Notes: generated from the sequence alone by a model not told the origin. A stretch of 48,711 nucleotides of DNA from SZUA-521 sp041738285 (GCA_041738285.1 JBGSQB010000004.1:1-48711); one strand, 5' to 3'. Positions 16,251-25,848 are shown, counted from the stretch's first letter. Numbers and translations are program-made.

Positions 16251-17127
16251 ATGCAACAACCCGTGACGATCTGGAGCGAGGGCACACGGCTCGCGGCGGA
16301 CCTGTTCATACCGGATGATCATGTCGATGGGCAGATTCATCCAGCCATCGTGCTCTGCCATGGTTGGGGCGGACCGAAGTCCCATCTCAACAACACCTAC
16401 GCAACCCTATTTCTGCAGCGCGGGCTTCGTTGCCCTCACCTTCGACTATCGGGGCTGGTACGAAAGCGACGCGCGGCTGGTCACACCAAAGGCGCAACCG
16501 CCCCTCGATGCCGATGGCTACATGACGCTACGCGCGCTGCCGCTGCGCGAAGTCGTCGACCCACTCGATCAGAACCGCGACATCCGCAATGTCATCGACT
16601 GGCTGATGGCGGAACCGACTGCCGACGTCGACCGCATCGGCTTGTGGGGTTCGAGCTTCGGCGGCGGCCACGTGCTGCACGTTGCAGGCACCGACCCACG
16701 CATCAAGGCAGTCGTCAGTCAGGTTCCTGGCATGGGACCTGCACCCGATGCAAGGGGCTTTACGGCCATGGACGCAGACGCGCAGCGGATTGCCAGCCGC
16801 ATGGCGCGTGGCGAAGTACCCATCGTACCGCGACCGTCAGGCGTTCCGGAGGCGCTGAAGGGTTCGCCCGACGTACGCACCATGTGGCAGTATCTGCCCC
16901 GCGTTGCAGCGGCAAATATCAAGGTCCCAACGCTGATTCTCGATCAGGCGGAAGAAGAGTACGGCGGCCGGGAGAACTCGGGGCTCGCTGCAAGAAACGC
17001 GATGCCGACGACCACGATGGTCGACTATCACGTCTTCCCCGGCACTCACTACGACATCTACGACAAGAACTACCGCGACAGCGCGCGCATGGCGCGCGAC
17101 TGGTTCACCGCACACCTGCGATCGTGA
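16251..17127 (+). pseudogene. Alpha/beta hydrolase interrupted by one frameshift
   Basis: This is a hydrolase of about 290 residues split over two frames. From ATG 16251, which has a strong GGAGG site, the first frame gives the N-terminal strand and oxyanion segment (AIVLCHGWGG) up to ATLFLQ. The second frame resumes with AGFVALTFDYRGW and carries the nucleophile elbow GLWGSSFGGG and the C-terminal His in FPGTHYDIYD. The break lies at 16419-16424 in a CAGCGCGGGC run. Either one base has been gained or a GC pair lost. All other features are intact, so this is either a very recent null allele or a sequencing error. It lies downstream of the PhyH gene and probably belongs to the same pathway. 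Confidence 0.75.
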
Positions 17128-17128
17128 T

Positions 17129-17907
17129 TCAAACTGCGAAACGCTCGCCCACCATGTCTTCACTCTTGCACCACAGTGCCTCGGCGCGCGCAAGATCGAG
17201 CGCATACGCGCGTACACCCTGACGCGCTGCAGGATCGTTGGTCACTTCGGCCACGTGGCAGTCTTCGCAATAGCGGCCCCGACGGTCGGGGCAGGTGCTA
17301 CCACCGCGCTCCAAACGGTCGTGGCCGCCCCCTGCGGGATCGTTTTGAAAACGATTGCAGTGCGCCCCGCTGCCGAAGGCATGATCTGTTCGATCAGTTC
17401 GGGCGTGAGGTGGCGGCCAAGTTCGGTTTAAATGCCACCCGGATGGACCGCCGTTGCGCGAATGCCCTTCTCGCGCAGACGTGCATCCAACGCGACAGCG
17501 AACAGAATGTTCGCGGTCTTGGAACGTCCGTATGCGAGGAAAGGCTGGTACGGCGTGCGTTCGAAATTGGGAACTCTCAAATCGACGTCGGCAAAGCGAT
17601 GTCCCGCCGAAGACAGGCTTACCACGCGGGCGCCCGATCTCAACAGCGGCACGAGCGTATTGACGAACACGAAGTGGCCGAGGTGATTGGTTCCGAACTG
17701 GGTCTCGAAGCCATCGCTCGTGCGGCCCTGCGGGCATGCCATCACACCCGCATTGGCGATGACGACATCGAAGGGCGGCGCCTTGTGCGCGCGCGGTTTC
17801 CACACCGAGGCCAGCGGAGACGCCGGTGATCAGAATGCGTTGCCCCGCAGATCGATGCCACGTAGCACCTCGTCGGTTGTCGACTCGAAACCCAGTGACT
17901 GCGTCAT
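17129..17907 (-). pseudogene. Decayed short-chain dehydrogenase/reductase (retinol dehydrogenase-like)
   Basis: This is a clear SDR relic with at least four lesions. From ATG 17907 the frame MTQSLGFESTTDEVLRGIDL breaks near 17841, a one-base loss in a G run. The cofactor motif ILITGVSAGLGVETARA follows in another frame. About 50 residues are then deleted and the frame shifts again before PPFDVVIANAGVM. The active-site segment YGRSKTAN is present. An in-frame TAA at 17428-17430 follows AVHPGGI. The reading continues as TELGRHLTPE, and a further frameshift around 17290 leads into the C-terminus (RYCEDCHVAEV to MVGERF). The multiple lesions make a real pseudogene much likelier than sequencing error. 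It overlaps no intact gene and lies 17 bases downstream of the MHS transporter gene. Confidence 0.85.
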
Positions 17908-17924
17908 CGTCGCCTTTCTCCCGC

Positions 17925-19268
17925 TCAGGAATTCAGATCGTTGCGGTAGGTCTCCGTCAACATCAGCACACAAACAAGCGTCACCACCGCTGCGACCGCC
18001 ATGTACGCGGAGATGTAGCGCGTGTCGCCGAACTCCGCGAGCAACGCTGTTGCAATTACCGGCGCAAGCGCGCCGCCAACGATCGCGCCCAGCTGATAGC
18101 CGAGCGATGCGCCGGAATAACGCACGTGGGTCGCGAACAGTTCGGAGAGAAACGCCGCCTGCGGGCCGTACATCATGGACAGGAAGACCTGGCCACCACA
18201 GATGCCCACGACAATCCACAGGAACTCACCGGTGTCGATCAACGGGAAAAGGAAGAATGCCCACACGGCGCTGAGCACGGCGCCGAGCATGTAGACGCCG
18301 CGCCGACCATAGCGATCGGACCAGATCGCCGAACCGAAGATCGCGGGGAACTGCGCGAGGGAGCCGATCAACACTGCAAATAGCATCGTGTCGCGCGGCA
18401 GATTGAGCGTGTCGGGGTTGGTGCCGTAGGCGATCACGAACGCAATCAGAATGTAGAAGGTGACCTGAACCGACAGGAACGCACCGGCGGCCAACACGAT
18501 CTGGCGGGGATGCGTTCGAACTACCTCCAGCACAGGCGAGCGTCGGATCTCGCTATATGGCTTCGGTGGTGCGTTCGCATCGTGCTCTTCCTTGAGCGCT
18601 TTCAATTTCTTGAACGCGGGCGTGTCCTCGAGATGAATCTGTACGTAGATGCTCAGTCCAATCAGCACGACGCTCGCGATGAAGGGCAGTCGCCAGCCCC
18701 AGGACATGAAGTCGTCTTCGGGGAGATTCGTACTGACCAGGAGGAATGCGAGATTCGCCATGATCACGCCCATCGGCGCGCCCGCCTGTGCGAACGCGCC
18801 ATAGAAGCCGCGCTTGTTGGTCGGCGCGTTCTCGGTGACCAGTAGCATTGCGCCGCCCCACTGTCCGCCGATCGCAAGGCCCTGTGCGAATCTGAGCAGC
18901 ACGAGAAACAGTGGTGCCGCCGCTCCGATCGTCGCGTACGTGGGTAGAAAGCCGATCAGGGTGGTCGCACCGCCCATTACGAGCAGCGCCGTCACCAGCG
19001 CCGACTTGCGCCCGACCCGATCGCCGAAATGGCCAAAGACGATGCCGCCGATCGGGCGCGCGAGGAACCCGACCGCAAATGTGCTGAACGATGCGAGCAG
19101 CGCCACCAGCGGCGGCATGTCCGGTGAAAAGAACAACTTGGGGAACACAATCGCGGCAGCGGTGCCGTAAAGAAAAAAGTCGTACCACTCGATGCTCGTG
19201 CCCGCCAACGCAGTCATGGCGAGCTTGCGCATGGAACGCTCAGGCGCGACGTCGGTTGCTTCGGCCAC
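17925..19268 (-). CDS. MFS transporter, metabolite:H+ symporter (MHS) family
   Basis: This is a 12-helix inner-membrane proton symporter of 447 residues. The signatures are GTSIEWYDFFLYGTAAA in helix 1, HFGDRVGRKSALV between helices 2 and 3, and LLRFAQGLAIGGQWGGA in helix 4. These are typical of MHS proteins such as the ProP, KgtP and ShiA groups, which import organic acids, betaines or aromatic acids. The start is GTG 19268, with a GGAGGGGG site 7 bases upstream. The overlapping ATG is out of frame. The SDR pseudogene follows on the same strand. The substrate is unknown. Confidence 0.9.
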   Translation of the reverse strand: MAEATDVAPERSMRKLAMTALAGTSIEWYDFFLYGTAAAIVFPKLFFSPDMPPLVALLASFSTFAVGFLARPIGGIVFGHFGDRVGRKSALVTALLVMGGATTLIGFLPTYATIGAAAPLFLVLLRFAQGLAIGGQWGGAMLLVTENAPTNKRGFYGAFAQAGAPMGVIMANLAFLLVSTNLPEDDFMSWGWRLPFIASVVLIGLSIYVQIHLEDTPAFKKLKALKEEHDANAPPKPYSEIRRSPVLEVVRTHPRQIVLAAGAFLSVQVTFYILIAFVIAYGTNPDTLNLPRDTMLFAVLIGSLAQFPAIFGSAIWSDRYGRRGVYMLGAVLSAVWAFFLFPLIDTGEFLWIVVGICGGQVFLSMMYGPQAAFLSELFATHVRYSGASLGYQLGAIVGGALAPVIATALLAEFGDTRYISAYMAVAAVVTLVCVLMLTETYRNDLNS

Positions 19269-19282
19269 TCATCCCCCTCCAG

Positions 19283-19299
19283 TGATCGATGGCCGATCA
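19283..19299. promoter_or_regulatory. Candidate operator upstream of the MHS transporter
   Basis: The inverted repeat TGATCG-ATGGC-CGATCA (6-base arms, 5-base spacer) lies 15 bases upstream of the transporter's GTG start, in the 120-base spacer before the Spinster-type gene. The position suits repressor binding. No cognate regulator is adjacent. Confidence 0.3.
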
Positions 19300-19388
19300 T
19301 GCCGGTAGACTCGGCGAGACGCGAGTTCGCGCGGTACGCTCATGTCACGGCGGTGATCGCTTGCATGCGCGCGGCAATCACGACCCCG

Positions 19389-20979
19389 TTAGTCGGTGCG
19401 CACAACAACCGACTCGCCGTACTGCTGCGCGCGTGTCAATCGAGAGGATTCATCCTTCGGCAGATGGCGCCAGGCAAGCGTCAGGAACGTCAGCGACACG
19501 GCGAAGATCAGGAGGCTGCATGCGATCGCGTTGCGCAGCGATTCGGCCGCATCCATGCCGCTTGCGGCGAACAAGTCGGACATCTGCCCCATCGCATAGG
19601 GGCCGAGCGCGAGGCCGATCATCGTATTGATCAGAATGTAGTAAGCACCGGCCACCGCCCGCATCCGCGGCATCACGAGATCCGCGGCTGTGGTCGGCGG
19701 AATACCCGGCCAGGCCGCACTGAACAAGTGGTGCACGAAGTTGAGCACGAAGGCCATCATCAGGCTGTCGGTGTAGATCATCCACAGCACCAGCGGCGCG
19801 GTGCCGAATACGGCGACGTAACCGACGATCAGGCGACCGGCCGGGTGGCGTGTTTTGAACCAGTCACCCATCCTGCCGCCAATGGTCACGCCCACCAGAC
19901 CGCCCAGCGCGTTACCGAGACCAATGTACATCCCCACTTCTCCAGGAGACGTGTCATGCACGCGCAACAGATACGGCGACGTCCAGAAACCGATGCCGTA
20001 GGTCACGAAGGAAATCGTTGGGAAGGCGATCATCGTGTAAATCATGGCCCGCGACTTGAAGATCATGGCGAACGTTGCCGGATCTCGAACGGCAACACCT
20101 TGGGCCCATGAAAACGTCACATAGATGCCGGCGCCCAGCGCGATCCACTGTGCAATGCTGCCGGTCTTCGATCAATGCCCACGCCACGAGCATGATGATC
20201 ATCGCGGCTATCGCATTGAGGCGCAGCGAGGCGCCGGCGCGATGCAGGCTGACAATATTGAAGGGCGGGATCATCGAGAAGAACTCTTCGCGAAGCACAC
20301 GCAGGGGCGCCGGGTGTTCATCCGCGATCAAACCTTCGCTGATACCGCGCCTCGGTTCGCGCAGGGTACGAACCCAGGCAGCCATGAGAATGCCCGGAAT
20401 CCCCACCGCGAGGAATGCCACGTGCCAGCCCTTGAGCTCGAGTGGTGCCTGCGCGACAACGGGATAGGCAGCGTCCCAAGTCTCCATGATGAAGCCACCA
20501 AGGAACAAACCGATGCCACCACCGATGTACACACCCGAGGAATAGATCGCGATGACCGTCGCGCGAATCCGCGTCGGGTAATAGTCGGACAGCATCGAGT
20601 ACGCCGCCGGCGATGCGCTGGCCTCGCCGATGCCAACGCCTACACGAAACAGCGCGAGCACGGAGAACGATCGCGCAAATCCCGACAATGCCGTCATCAG
20701 GCTCCAGAACAAGAGGCCGATGGAGATCAGACTGCGACGCACCCAGACATCGGCGAACCGCGCCAGCGGAATACCGAACACCGCATAGAACACGGCGAAC
20801 ACCGTGCCGTACAGAAATCCCATCTGGGCATCGGTGGTGCCGAGATCTGCCTGAATGTCCTGGGACAGGATCGACAGGATATTGCGGTCGATGAAGTTGA
20901 AGACGTAGACGATGACCAGCACGAACAGCGCGTAGTGCGCGTACCAGCCGCCGAGTTTCGGCCGCTTTTCATCGTCCAT
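19389..20979 (-). pseudogene. Spinster-type MFS transporter interrupted by one frameshift
   Basis: This is a 12-helix MFS protein of about 529 residues in two frames. The first, from ATG 20979, gives helices 1 to about 7, including FNFIDRNILSILSQDIQADL, FGIPLARFADVWVRRSLI and GIGEASASPAAYSMLSDYYP, the marks of the Spinster/lysophospholipid-transporter-like group. At 20158-20163 the frame breaks after VAWALIED. The sequence continues in another frame as GSIAQWIALGAGIYVTFSW, through helices 8 to 12, to the stop at 19389. A single extra base, or a lost pair, in GACCGGCAGC explains it. No other lesion was seen, so recent inactivation and sequencing error are both possible. Such transporters often accompany steroid or lipid catabolic genes. 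Confidence 0.8.
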
Positions 20980-21007
20980 GGCACTCCCCCCGATCCGAAC
21001 ACTATCA

Positions 21008-21065
21008 GACTATCCCTGGAGACGGTCATTCGCTCCCGGGCGAATGACCGTCTCCGGGGATAGTC
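21008..21065. repeat. Long hairpin: two 26-base arms around a 6-base loop
   Basis: The left arm (21008-21033) and right arm (21040-21065) are complementary over 26 bases with one mismatch, which is a G-U wobble in one RNA orientation. The loop is TCCCGG. The element starts 7 bases after the RND stop and ends 28 bases before the Spinster-type start, both on the minus strand. No T tract follows, so it is not a standard intrinsic terminator. It could be a REP/MITE-like palindrome, or a stem that limits read-through and protects the RND transcript's 3' end. Confidence 0.75.
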
Positions 21066-21072
21066 TCCGCCC

Positions 21073-24000
21073 TTACGAAATGGCGAGGCGCTTGCCGAGC
21101 GCAATGCGATAGAACACCGGCACCGCCACGAGCGTCAGCAGCGTGGCGAACGCGAGTCCGCCCATGATGCACACTGCCATCTCGGCGAAGAACACATCCG
21201 TCAGAAGCGGTGACATACCGGCGATCGTCGTGCCGGATGCGAGCATCACGGGGCGGAGGCGTGAAACACTCGCGCGCGCGACCGCAGCCAGTGACCGTTC
21301 GCTCTCCTCCATGTGGCGATCGATCTCATCGACCAGCACGACGCAGTTCTTGATGAGCATGCCGGACAGACTCAGGAACCCCAGGAATGCTGGGAATGTG
21401 AACGACATGTCGGTCAACAGCAGGCTGAGCACCACGCCACACACGATCATCGGTACTGTCAACCAGATCACGATCGGCTGGCGCAGACTGCCGAACATGA
21501 GCACGGTGACGAGGAACATCATGCCGAGCGTGACCGGAATCTTGGAGATAAGCAGCGCGTTGGCGTCCGAACTCGCCTCGTGCTCACCGCCCCACTCGAA
21601 GCGGTAACCAGGCGGCAGCTCGATGGCCTCGACTTCGGCGCGCAGCGAATTGAAGATTCGCGTGGGATTCTGGCCTACGGGCGCGTTGGCCAGCACACCG
21701 ATCGTCCGTGCACGGTCGCGCCGGTTGATGATGTTGTCCTGCGCGACCAACTCGAAGCGCGATACCACCTGCGACATTGGCACGTGCTTTTGCTCGGCGG
21801 GACTCCACACCAGACGATCCATGAGGCCACCCACATCCACCCGCTCGCCGGCCGGTGCGCGCGCGATGATCGGCATCAACTGATCAGCGTCGCGAAACAG
21901 GCCGACCTGCACGCCAAGGGTCGCAAATGCGAGTGAGCGGGCGACATCCGGCCTGCTGATACCTGCGATGCGCGCACGCGCTTCATCGAACCGCGGCACG
22001 ATCCGCAACTCCGGCTGGCGCCAGTCGGTCTTGCGATCGATGAGATCGTGCGCGAGATAGACCGCAAGCGCTCGATCGGCGAGCTCACGCAGCACAGCTG
22101 CGTCCGGTCCAGAGAATCTCGCCTCGATCTTCGAAGTGCCGCCCGGCGTGAACTCACTGCGGGAAACGAGCATCTCAGCGTCCGCGTTGGCCGTTTCCAG
22201 CAAGTGACGCACGCGCACCATGACATCGTTCAGCGTCGTCACGTCGGCCACTCGCACTGCCATCTGCGCATAGGCGGGGTTCGCCAGTTCCGGTCGGCTG
22301 GTCGCGATGAACCGAGTCGCACCACGACCGATGAAGCTGGTGACCTGAGAGACGCCAGGCTCATCGCTTACGAGCCGCTCCATCGCCTCCACCTGCCTTG
22401 ACGTCGCCACGATGTCAGTGCCTTGGGGAAAGTACAGATCCACATACACGAACGGCGTGTTGGTGCTCGGGAAGAACCCCTGTTTGACGAACCCGAAACC
22501 CCACAAACACAGGCCGGTGATGACGACGATGATGCTGGCCGACAGCCACGCGCGGCGCAGGCCGAAGCGCAGCAGCACGCGGTAGGGTGCGTAGCCCCAG
22601 CCGCCGTAGACATCCGTCGCCTGCGCCGTCTTGCTTCGCACCAGGAGGTAGTTACCGAGCAGCGGCACTACGGAAATGGCCAGCACCCAGCTCAACATCA
22701 AAGAAATCGCGACGATCTGAAACAGCGATCGCAGAAATTGGCCCGGGTCATCATCGGACAACCCGATGGGAACGAACGCCAGGATGCCGATGATCGTCGC
22801 GCCCAGGAGCGCGAACTGGGTTCGGGCAACCGATCGCTGGGCCGCCTCCGCCGCCGACATTCCAGTCGCAAAACCAATCACCATGCCCTCGGCAATGACG
22901 ATCGCGTTGTCCACCAGCATCCCCATCGCGATCATCAGTGCGCCGAGCGATATGCGCTGAAGTTCGATGCCGAGGATCGACATCAGACACAGCGTACCGA
23001 GCACGGTCAGCAGCAACACGCTACCCACTACAGTGCCGGCTCGCCAACCCATGAACAGACACAGCGTACCGACAACGGTGGCAACAGATAGAACGAGATT
23101 GCGCAAAAAGCTCGAGATCGACGCTTCCACAACCACATGTTGGCGGTAGATGGGGCTGACGGTGACACCGAGGGGCAGATCCTCGAGTATCTCGTTCATA
23201 CGCGCATCGACCGTCTTGCCGACATCGACCACGTTCTGTCCGGGCGCGATCGATACGCCAACGGTGAACACTCGTTCGCCGCGATGACGGATGATGTGCG
23301 GCAGCACCTCCAGCGGTGAGCGCGTAATGGTCGCAACATCGGACAGACGCAGGATCTCGGTGGAACCGGGACGGCCAATGCGCATGTCGCCCACCGCTGT
23401 CACCGTGTCGAATGCCAGATCCGGTGCAATACGAATGCGGCGATTGCCGAAACTCACCGAGCCTGCGTCGACGACCTGATTTTCCACACCGAGGCTTGCA
23501 AACACCGCGTCAATTGGCAGTCCAAGACGCACCAAGCGCTCGTGGTCGACATCAACGTAAATCGCCTCGAGCGGCTCCCCCGCCGTGGTGACCTTGGCGA
23601 CCTTCGGTACGCGCTTGAGGCCGGTGGCGATCTGCCGCGACATGTCATGAATCTGCGAAACGGAATAGCCGGTCGTTGCTACCGCATAGAGAATTCCATA
23701 GACGTCGCGGAAGTCATCCTCGATGTGCGGTGTGCCAACGCCCGGTGGAAATCGCTGCGCCGCTTCCGCCACCCGCCGGCGCAGTTCATCCCAGATCTGC
23801 GGGATGTCCTCCTCGCCGTACTGCTCGTACATCTCCACCTTGACTTCGGAACGCCCCGGCACTGATTTCGACGTGACGAAATCGAGATACGGCAGTTCCT
23901 GCAGCGCGGTCTCGAGCACCTCGGTAACCTCCTGCTCGACTTCCGTCGCGGATCCACCGGGATAGCTGGTGACGATGTAGGCGATCTTGATCGGAAACTG

Positions 24001-24117
24001 CGGGTCTTCCAGACGGCCCACCGTTTCGATGCCGTACCAGCCGCCGAGCACGCACGCAGCAATCAGCAACCACGGATAGATCGGGTGGCGAATGGCAAAG
24101 CCGGCGACGTTGGTCAC
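21073..24117 (-). CDS. RND efflux transporter permease (AcrB/HAE-like)
   Basis: This is an inner-membrane resistance-nodulation-division pump of 1014 residues, driven by the proton gradient. Two homologous halves are visible, each with one helix followed by a large periplasmic domain and a helix bundle. The helix-4 proton-relay segment reads GMLVDNAIVIAE (D403, with N404 where AcrB has a second Asp), and the helix-10 counterpart GMLIKNCVVLVDE keeps the Lys. The start is GTG 24117, overlapping the MFP stop as GTGA. No outer-membrane TolC-type gene is next to it, so it must use one encoded elsewhere. The adjacent TetR gene implies induction by a substrate. Confidence 0.93.
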   Translation of the reverse strand: MTNVAGFAIRHPIYPWLLIAACVLGGWYGIETVGRLEDPQFPIKIAYIVTSYPGGSATEVEQEVTEVLETALQELPYLDFVTSKSVPGRSEVKVEMYEQYGEEDIPQIWDELRRRVAEAAQRFPPGVGTPHIEDDFRDVYGILYAVATTGYSVSQIHDMSRQIATGLKRVPKVAKVTTAGEPLEAIYVDVDHERLVRLGLPIDAVFASLGVENQVVDAGSVSFGNRRIRIAPDLAFDTVTAVGDMRIGRPGSTEILRLSDVATITRSPLEVLPHIIRHRGERVFTVGVSIAPGQNVVDVGKTVDARMNEILEDLPLGVTVSPIYRQHVVVEASISSFLRNLVLSVATVVGTLCLFMGWRAGTVVGSVLLLTVLGTLCLMSILGIELQRISLGALMIAMGMLVDNAIVIAEGMVIGFATGMSAAEAAQRSVARTQFALLGATIIGILAFVPIGLSDDDPGQFLRSLFQIVAISLMLSWVLAISVVPLLGNYLLVRSKTAQATDVYGGWGYAPYRVLLRFGLRRAWLSASIIVVITGLCLWGFGFVKQGFFPSTNTPFVYVDLYFPQGTDIVATSRQVEAMERLVSDEPGVSQVTSFIGRGATRFIATSRPELANPAYAQMAVRVADVTTLNDVMVRVRHLLETANADAEMLVSRSEFTPGGTSKIEARFSGPDAAVLRELADRALAVYLAHDLIDRKTDWRQPELRIVPRFDEARARIAGISRPDVARSLAFATLGVQVGLFRDADQLMPIIARAPAGERVDVGGLMDRLVWSPAEQKHVPMSQVVSRFELVAQDNIINRRDRARTIGVLANAPVGQNPTRIFNSLRAEVEAIELPPGYRFEWGGEHEASSDANALLISKIPVTLGMMFLVTVLMFGSLRQPIVIWLTVPMIVCGVVLSLLLTDMSFTFPAFLGFLSLSGMLIKNCVVLVDEIDRHMEESERSLAAVARASVSRLRPVMLASGTTIAGMSPLLTDVFFAEMAVCIMGGLAFATLLTLVAVPVFYRIALGKRLAIS

Positions 24118-25178
24118 TGCTCGACTTCGCCGAGTACCCGTACCTTCATACCTGTCTGCAACTGGTTGGCGCCTGCGGCGACGATGAGATCGCCGGCTGC
24201 CAGACCCTGAAGAATCTGCACACCGTCCGTATCCACCGCCCCGACCTCCACCGCGCGCACGCTCACGAGCGAGGACTCATCGTCATAGACCCACACATGG
24301 AAGGACTTGTCGGGGCTCGCAACGAGTGCGCTAGCGGGCACGCGAATTCCGGTTGATTCCGTTGCCGTCGCCTTCAGCGCCACGGTCACCGTAGCCGACA
24401 TGCCGGGGAGGATGTTCCACGCCTGCGGCCTTCGCATGGCAAATGTCACTTCATAGGTCTGCGCAACCGACTCTGCTTCGCCGATGTTCTCCCGGTACTC
24501 GAGCGGAAAGCGCTCGTCGGGAATGAATGAAAACGCCGCCTCGACTCCGGCAACATCATCGCCACCGACGGTTGCGAGCAAGCTGCCCGGCACGCTGGCA
24601 ACGACGAACAGTTCATTGAGATCGCTCAATCGGGCGATGTTCTGTCCGGCCTGCACGTTGACGAAGTTGTCGGTGTAGCGCCGCGTGACATAGGCATCGA
24701 ACGGCGCAACGATGCGCGCGTCCGCGTACTGCTCGGCGGCGTTCTCGACCCTGACCTGCCACAGCTGGAATCGAGCCTGCGCTTCGTCAACGAGCGACTG
24801 CGAGATGACGCGGCGCTGTAGCAGCGACTGCTTGCGCTCCAGATCCTGGGCCGCGAGCTTGAGCTCGACCTCCGATTCGCGCAGCGCGCGCATGAAGTCC
24901 GACGGATCGAGGGCAGCAACGAGCGCGCCCTTTGCGACTGTCTGGCCTTCCTTTATTGGCAGTTCGGCAAGTGGACCCGATACCTGAAAGGTCATGTCTA
25001 CGGTCTGCGCCGCTTCGACCTTGCCTACGAACGTGTGACGGCTGTTCTCGATCGGCGATTGCACTCGCAAAATGCGGGCGGGACGAACGGACTGGTCTTC
25101 TACGTCGACCGCCGTGGCTCGATCACAGCCTGCGAGGCCGACGATGGCTGCAGCGAGCAGCGCCACCTTCATCTTCAT
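24114..25178 (-). CDS. RND efflux periplasmic adaptor (membrane fusion protein), lipoprotein
   Basis: This is the periplasmic adaptor that links the RND pump to an outer-membrane channel, 354 residues from ATG 25178. It has a lipoprotein signal (MKMKVALLAAAIVGLAGC, lipobox LAGC at residues 15-18). The split lipoyl domain (VDMTFQVSGPLAELPIKEGQ, later ARIVAPFDAYVTRRY) flanks a predicted coiled coil (ALRESEVELKLAAQDLERKQ). Beta-barrel and membrane-proximal domains follow. ATG 25178 overlaps the TetR stop as ATGA. The longer reading to 25238 lies inside the TetR gene. It forms a translationally coupled operon with the TetR and RND genes. Confidence 0.92.
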   Translation of the reverse strand: MKMKVALLAAAIVGLAGCDRATAVDVEDQSVRPARILRVQSPIENSRHTFVGKVEAAQTVDMTFQVSGPLAELPIKEGQTVAKGALVAALDPSDFMRALRESEVELKLAAQDLERKQSLLQRRVISQSLVDEAQARFQLWQVRVENAAEQYADARIVAPFDAYVTRRYTDNFVNVQAGQNIARLSDLNELFVVASVPGSLLATVGGDDVAGVEAAFSFIPDERFPLEYRENIGEAESVAQTYEVTFAMRRPQAWNILPGMSATVTVALKATATESTGIRVPASALVASPDKSFHVWVYDDESSLVSVRAVEVGAVDTDGVQILQGLAAGDLIVAAGANQLQTGMKVRVLGEVEQ

Positions 25179-25720
25179 GGGTCCCCCGCTTCCGCCATCG
25201 CGAGCATACGCTGATGAATACGCTCCCGGTCCGCACACGTGAGCGGCAGCAAGTCGAGCATGGAAAGAAATCGCAGCCCCTCGGTCGCGAGCATCAGTAT
25301 GATGCCGAGATCACCGTCGCTGTCGCGCATGATCTCGTCCAGCCAGACCGCCAAGCGCGCGCGCGCTGGCGCCACCAGATCCGGATCTTCTGCCGCGGCG
25401 GCGAGGATCGCGATGCTCATCGCACGCTCGCGCGGGTCGAGGTCGTGCTCGGCGCAGATGAACGATCGCACCACCGCATTGCGGCCACCGCTCAGGCGGG
25501 TCCGATGACGTGCTGCCCGCTCGGCGACGTTTTCGAGCACGAACTGGACCATCGCTTCGATCATCGAGCGCTTGTTCGGGAAGTGGTACAGCACGCCGCC
25601 CTTGGACAGTCCTGCCTCCGCCGCCACCGCATCGATGGTGAGGTGGGCGGCGCCCGAGCGGCCAACGATCGCGGCGGCGGCGTTCAAAATGCGCTCCTGG
25701 GAGATCTGTGCCTGGCTCAT
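25175..25720 (-). CDS. TetR family regulator of the RND efflux operon
   Basis: This is a repressor of 181 residues from ATG 25720 (MSQAQISQERILNAAAAIVG). The helix-turn-helix (TIDAVAAEAGLSKGGVLYHF) is of the TetR type with the SKGxLYHHF-like signature. It is the first gene of the TetR, MFP, RND operon. Its stop overlaps the MFP start as ATGA. The longer reading to 25768 runs through the palindrome ACCGTC-CA-GACGGT, which is more plausibly its operator. It is divergent from the acyl-CoA ligase gene at 25849, which it could also control. Confidence 0.9.
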   Translation of the reverse strand: MSQAQISQERILNAAAAIVGRSGAAHLTIDAVAAEAGLSKGGVLYHFPNKRSMIEAMVQFVLENVAERAARHRTRLSGGRNAVVRSFICAEHDLDPRERAMSIAILAAAAEDPDLVAPARARLAVWLDEIMRDSDGDLGIILMLATEGLRFLSMLDLLPLTCADRERIHQRMLAMAEAGDP

Positions 25721-25739
25721 GGCGTCAAGCGTAAACTGT

Positions 25740-25753
25740 ACCGTCCAGACGGT
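25740..25753. promoter_or_regulatory. Candidate TetR operator of the efflux operon
   Basis: The perfect inverted repeat ACCGTC-CA-GACGGT is centred about 27 bases upstream of the TetR start and about 100 bases upstream of the divergent acyl-CoA ligase start. This is a typical place for an autoregulatory TetR site. It is the only strong palindrome in this 128-base spacer. Confidence 0.6.
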
Positions 25754-25848
25754 CCAGGTGTTGCGCAACCGGGGTCGGCCGACGCGGATTGCAGTACCCT
25801 CCTCGAATGCACCGCCGCGTGCATCACTCTTCTGCTACGAGGATCGTT

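Noticed and set aside
15348..16385. Minus-strand frame of 345 codons opposite the second PhyH gene
   Set aside because: The plus strand has the complete iron and 2-oxoglutarate ligand set. The antisense frame shows no motif.
17428..17430. The in-frame stop of the SDR relic as a possible recoding site
   Set aside because: It is TAA, not TGA, and the gene has other frameshifts and a deletion, so decay explains it.
21073..24117. N404 in the RND proton-relay motif as evidence of a dead pump
   Set aside because: The DN form is common in working RND proteins to my knowledge, and D403 and the helix-10 Lys are kept.
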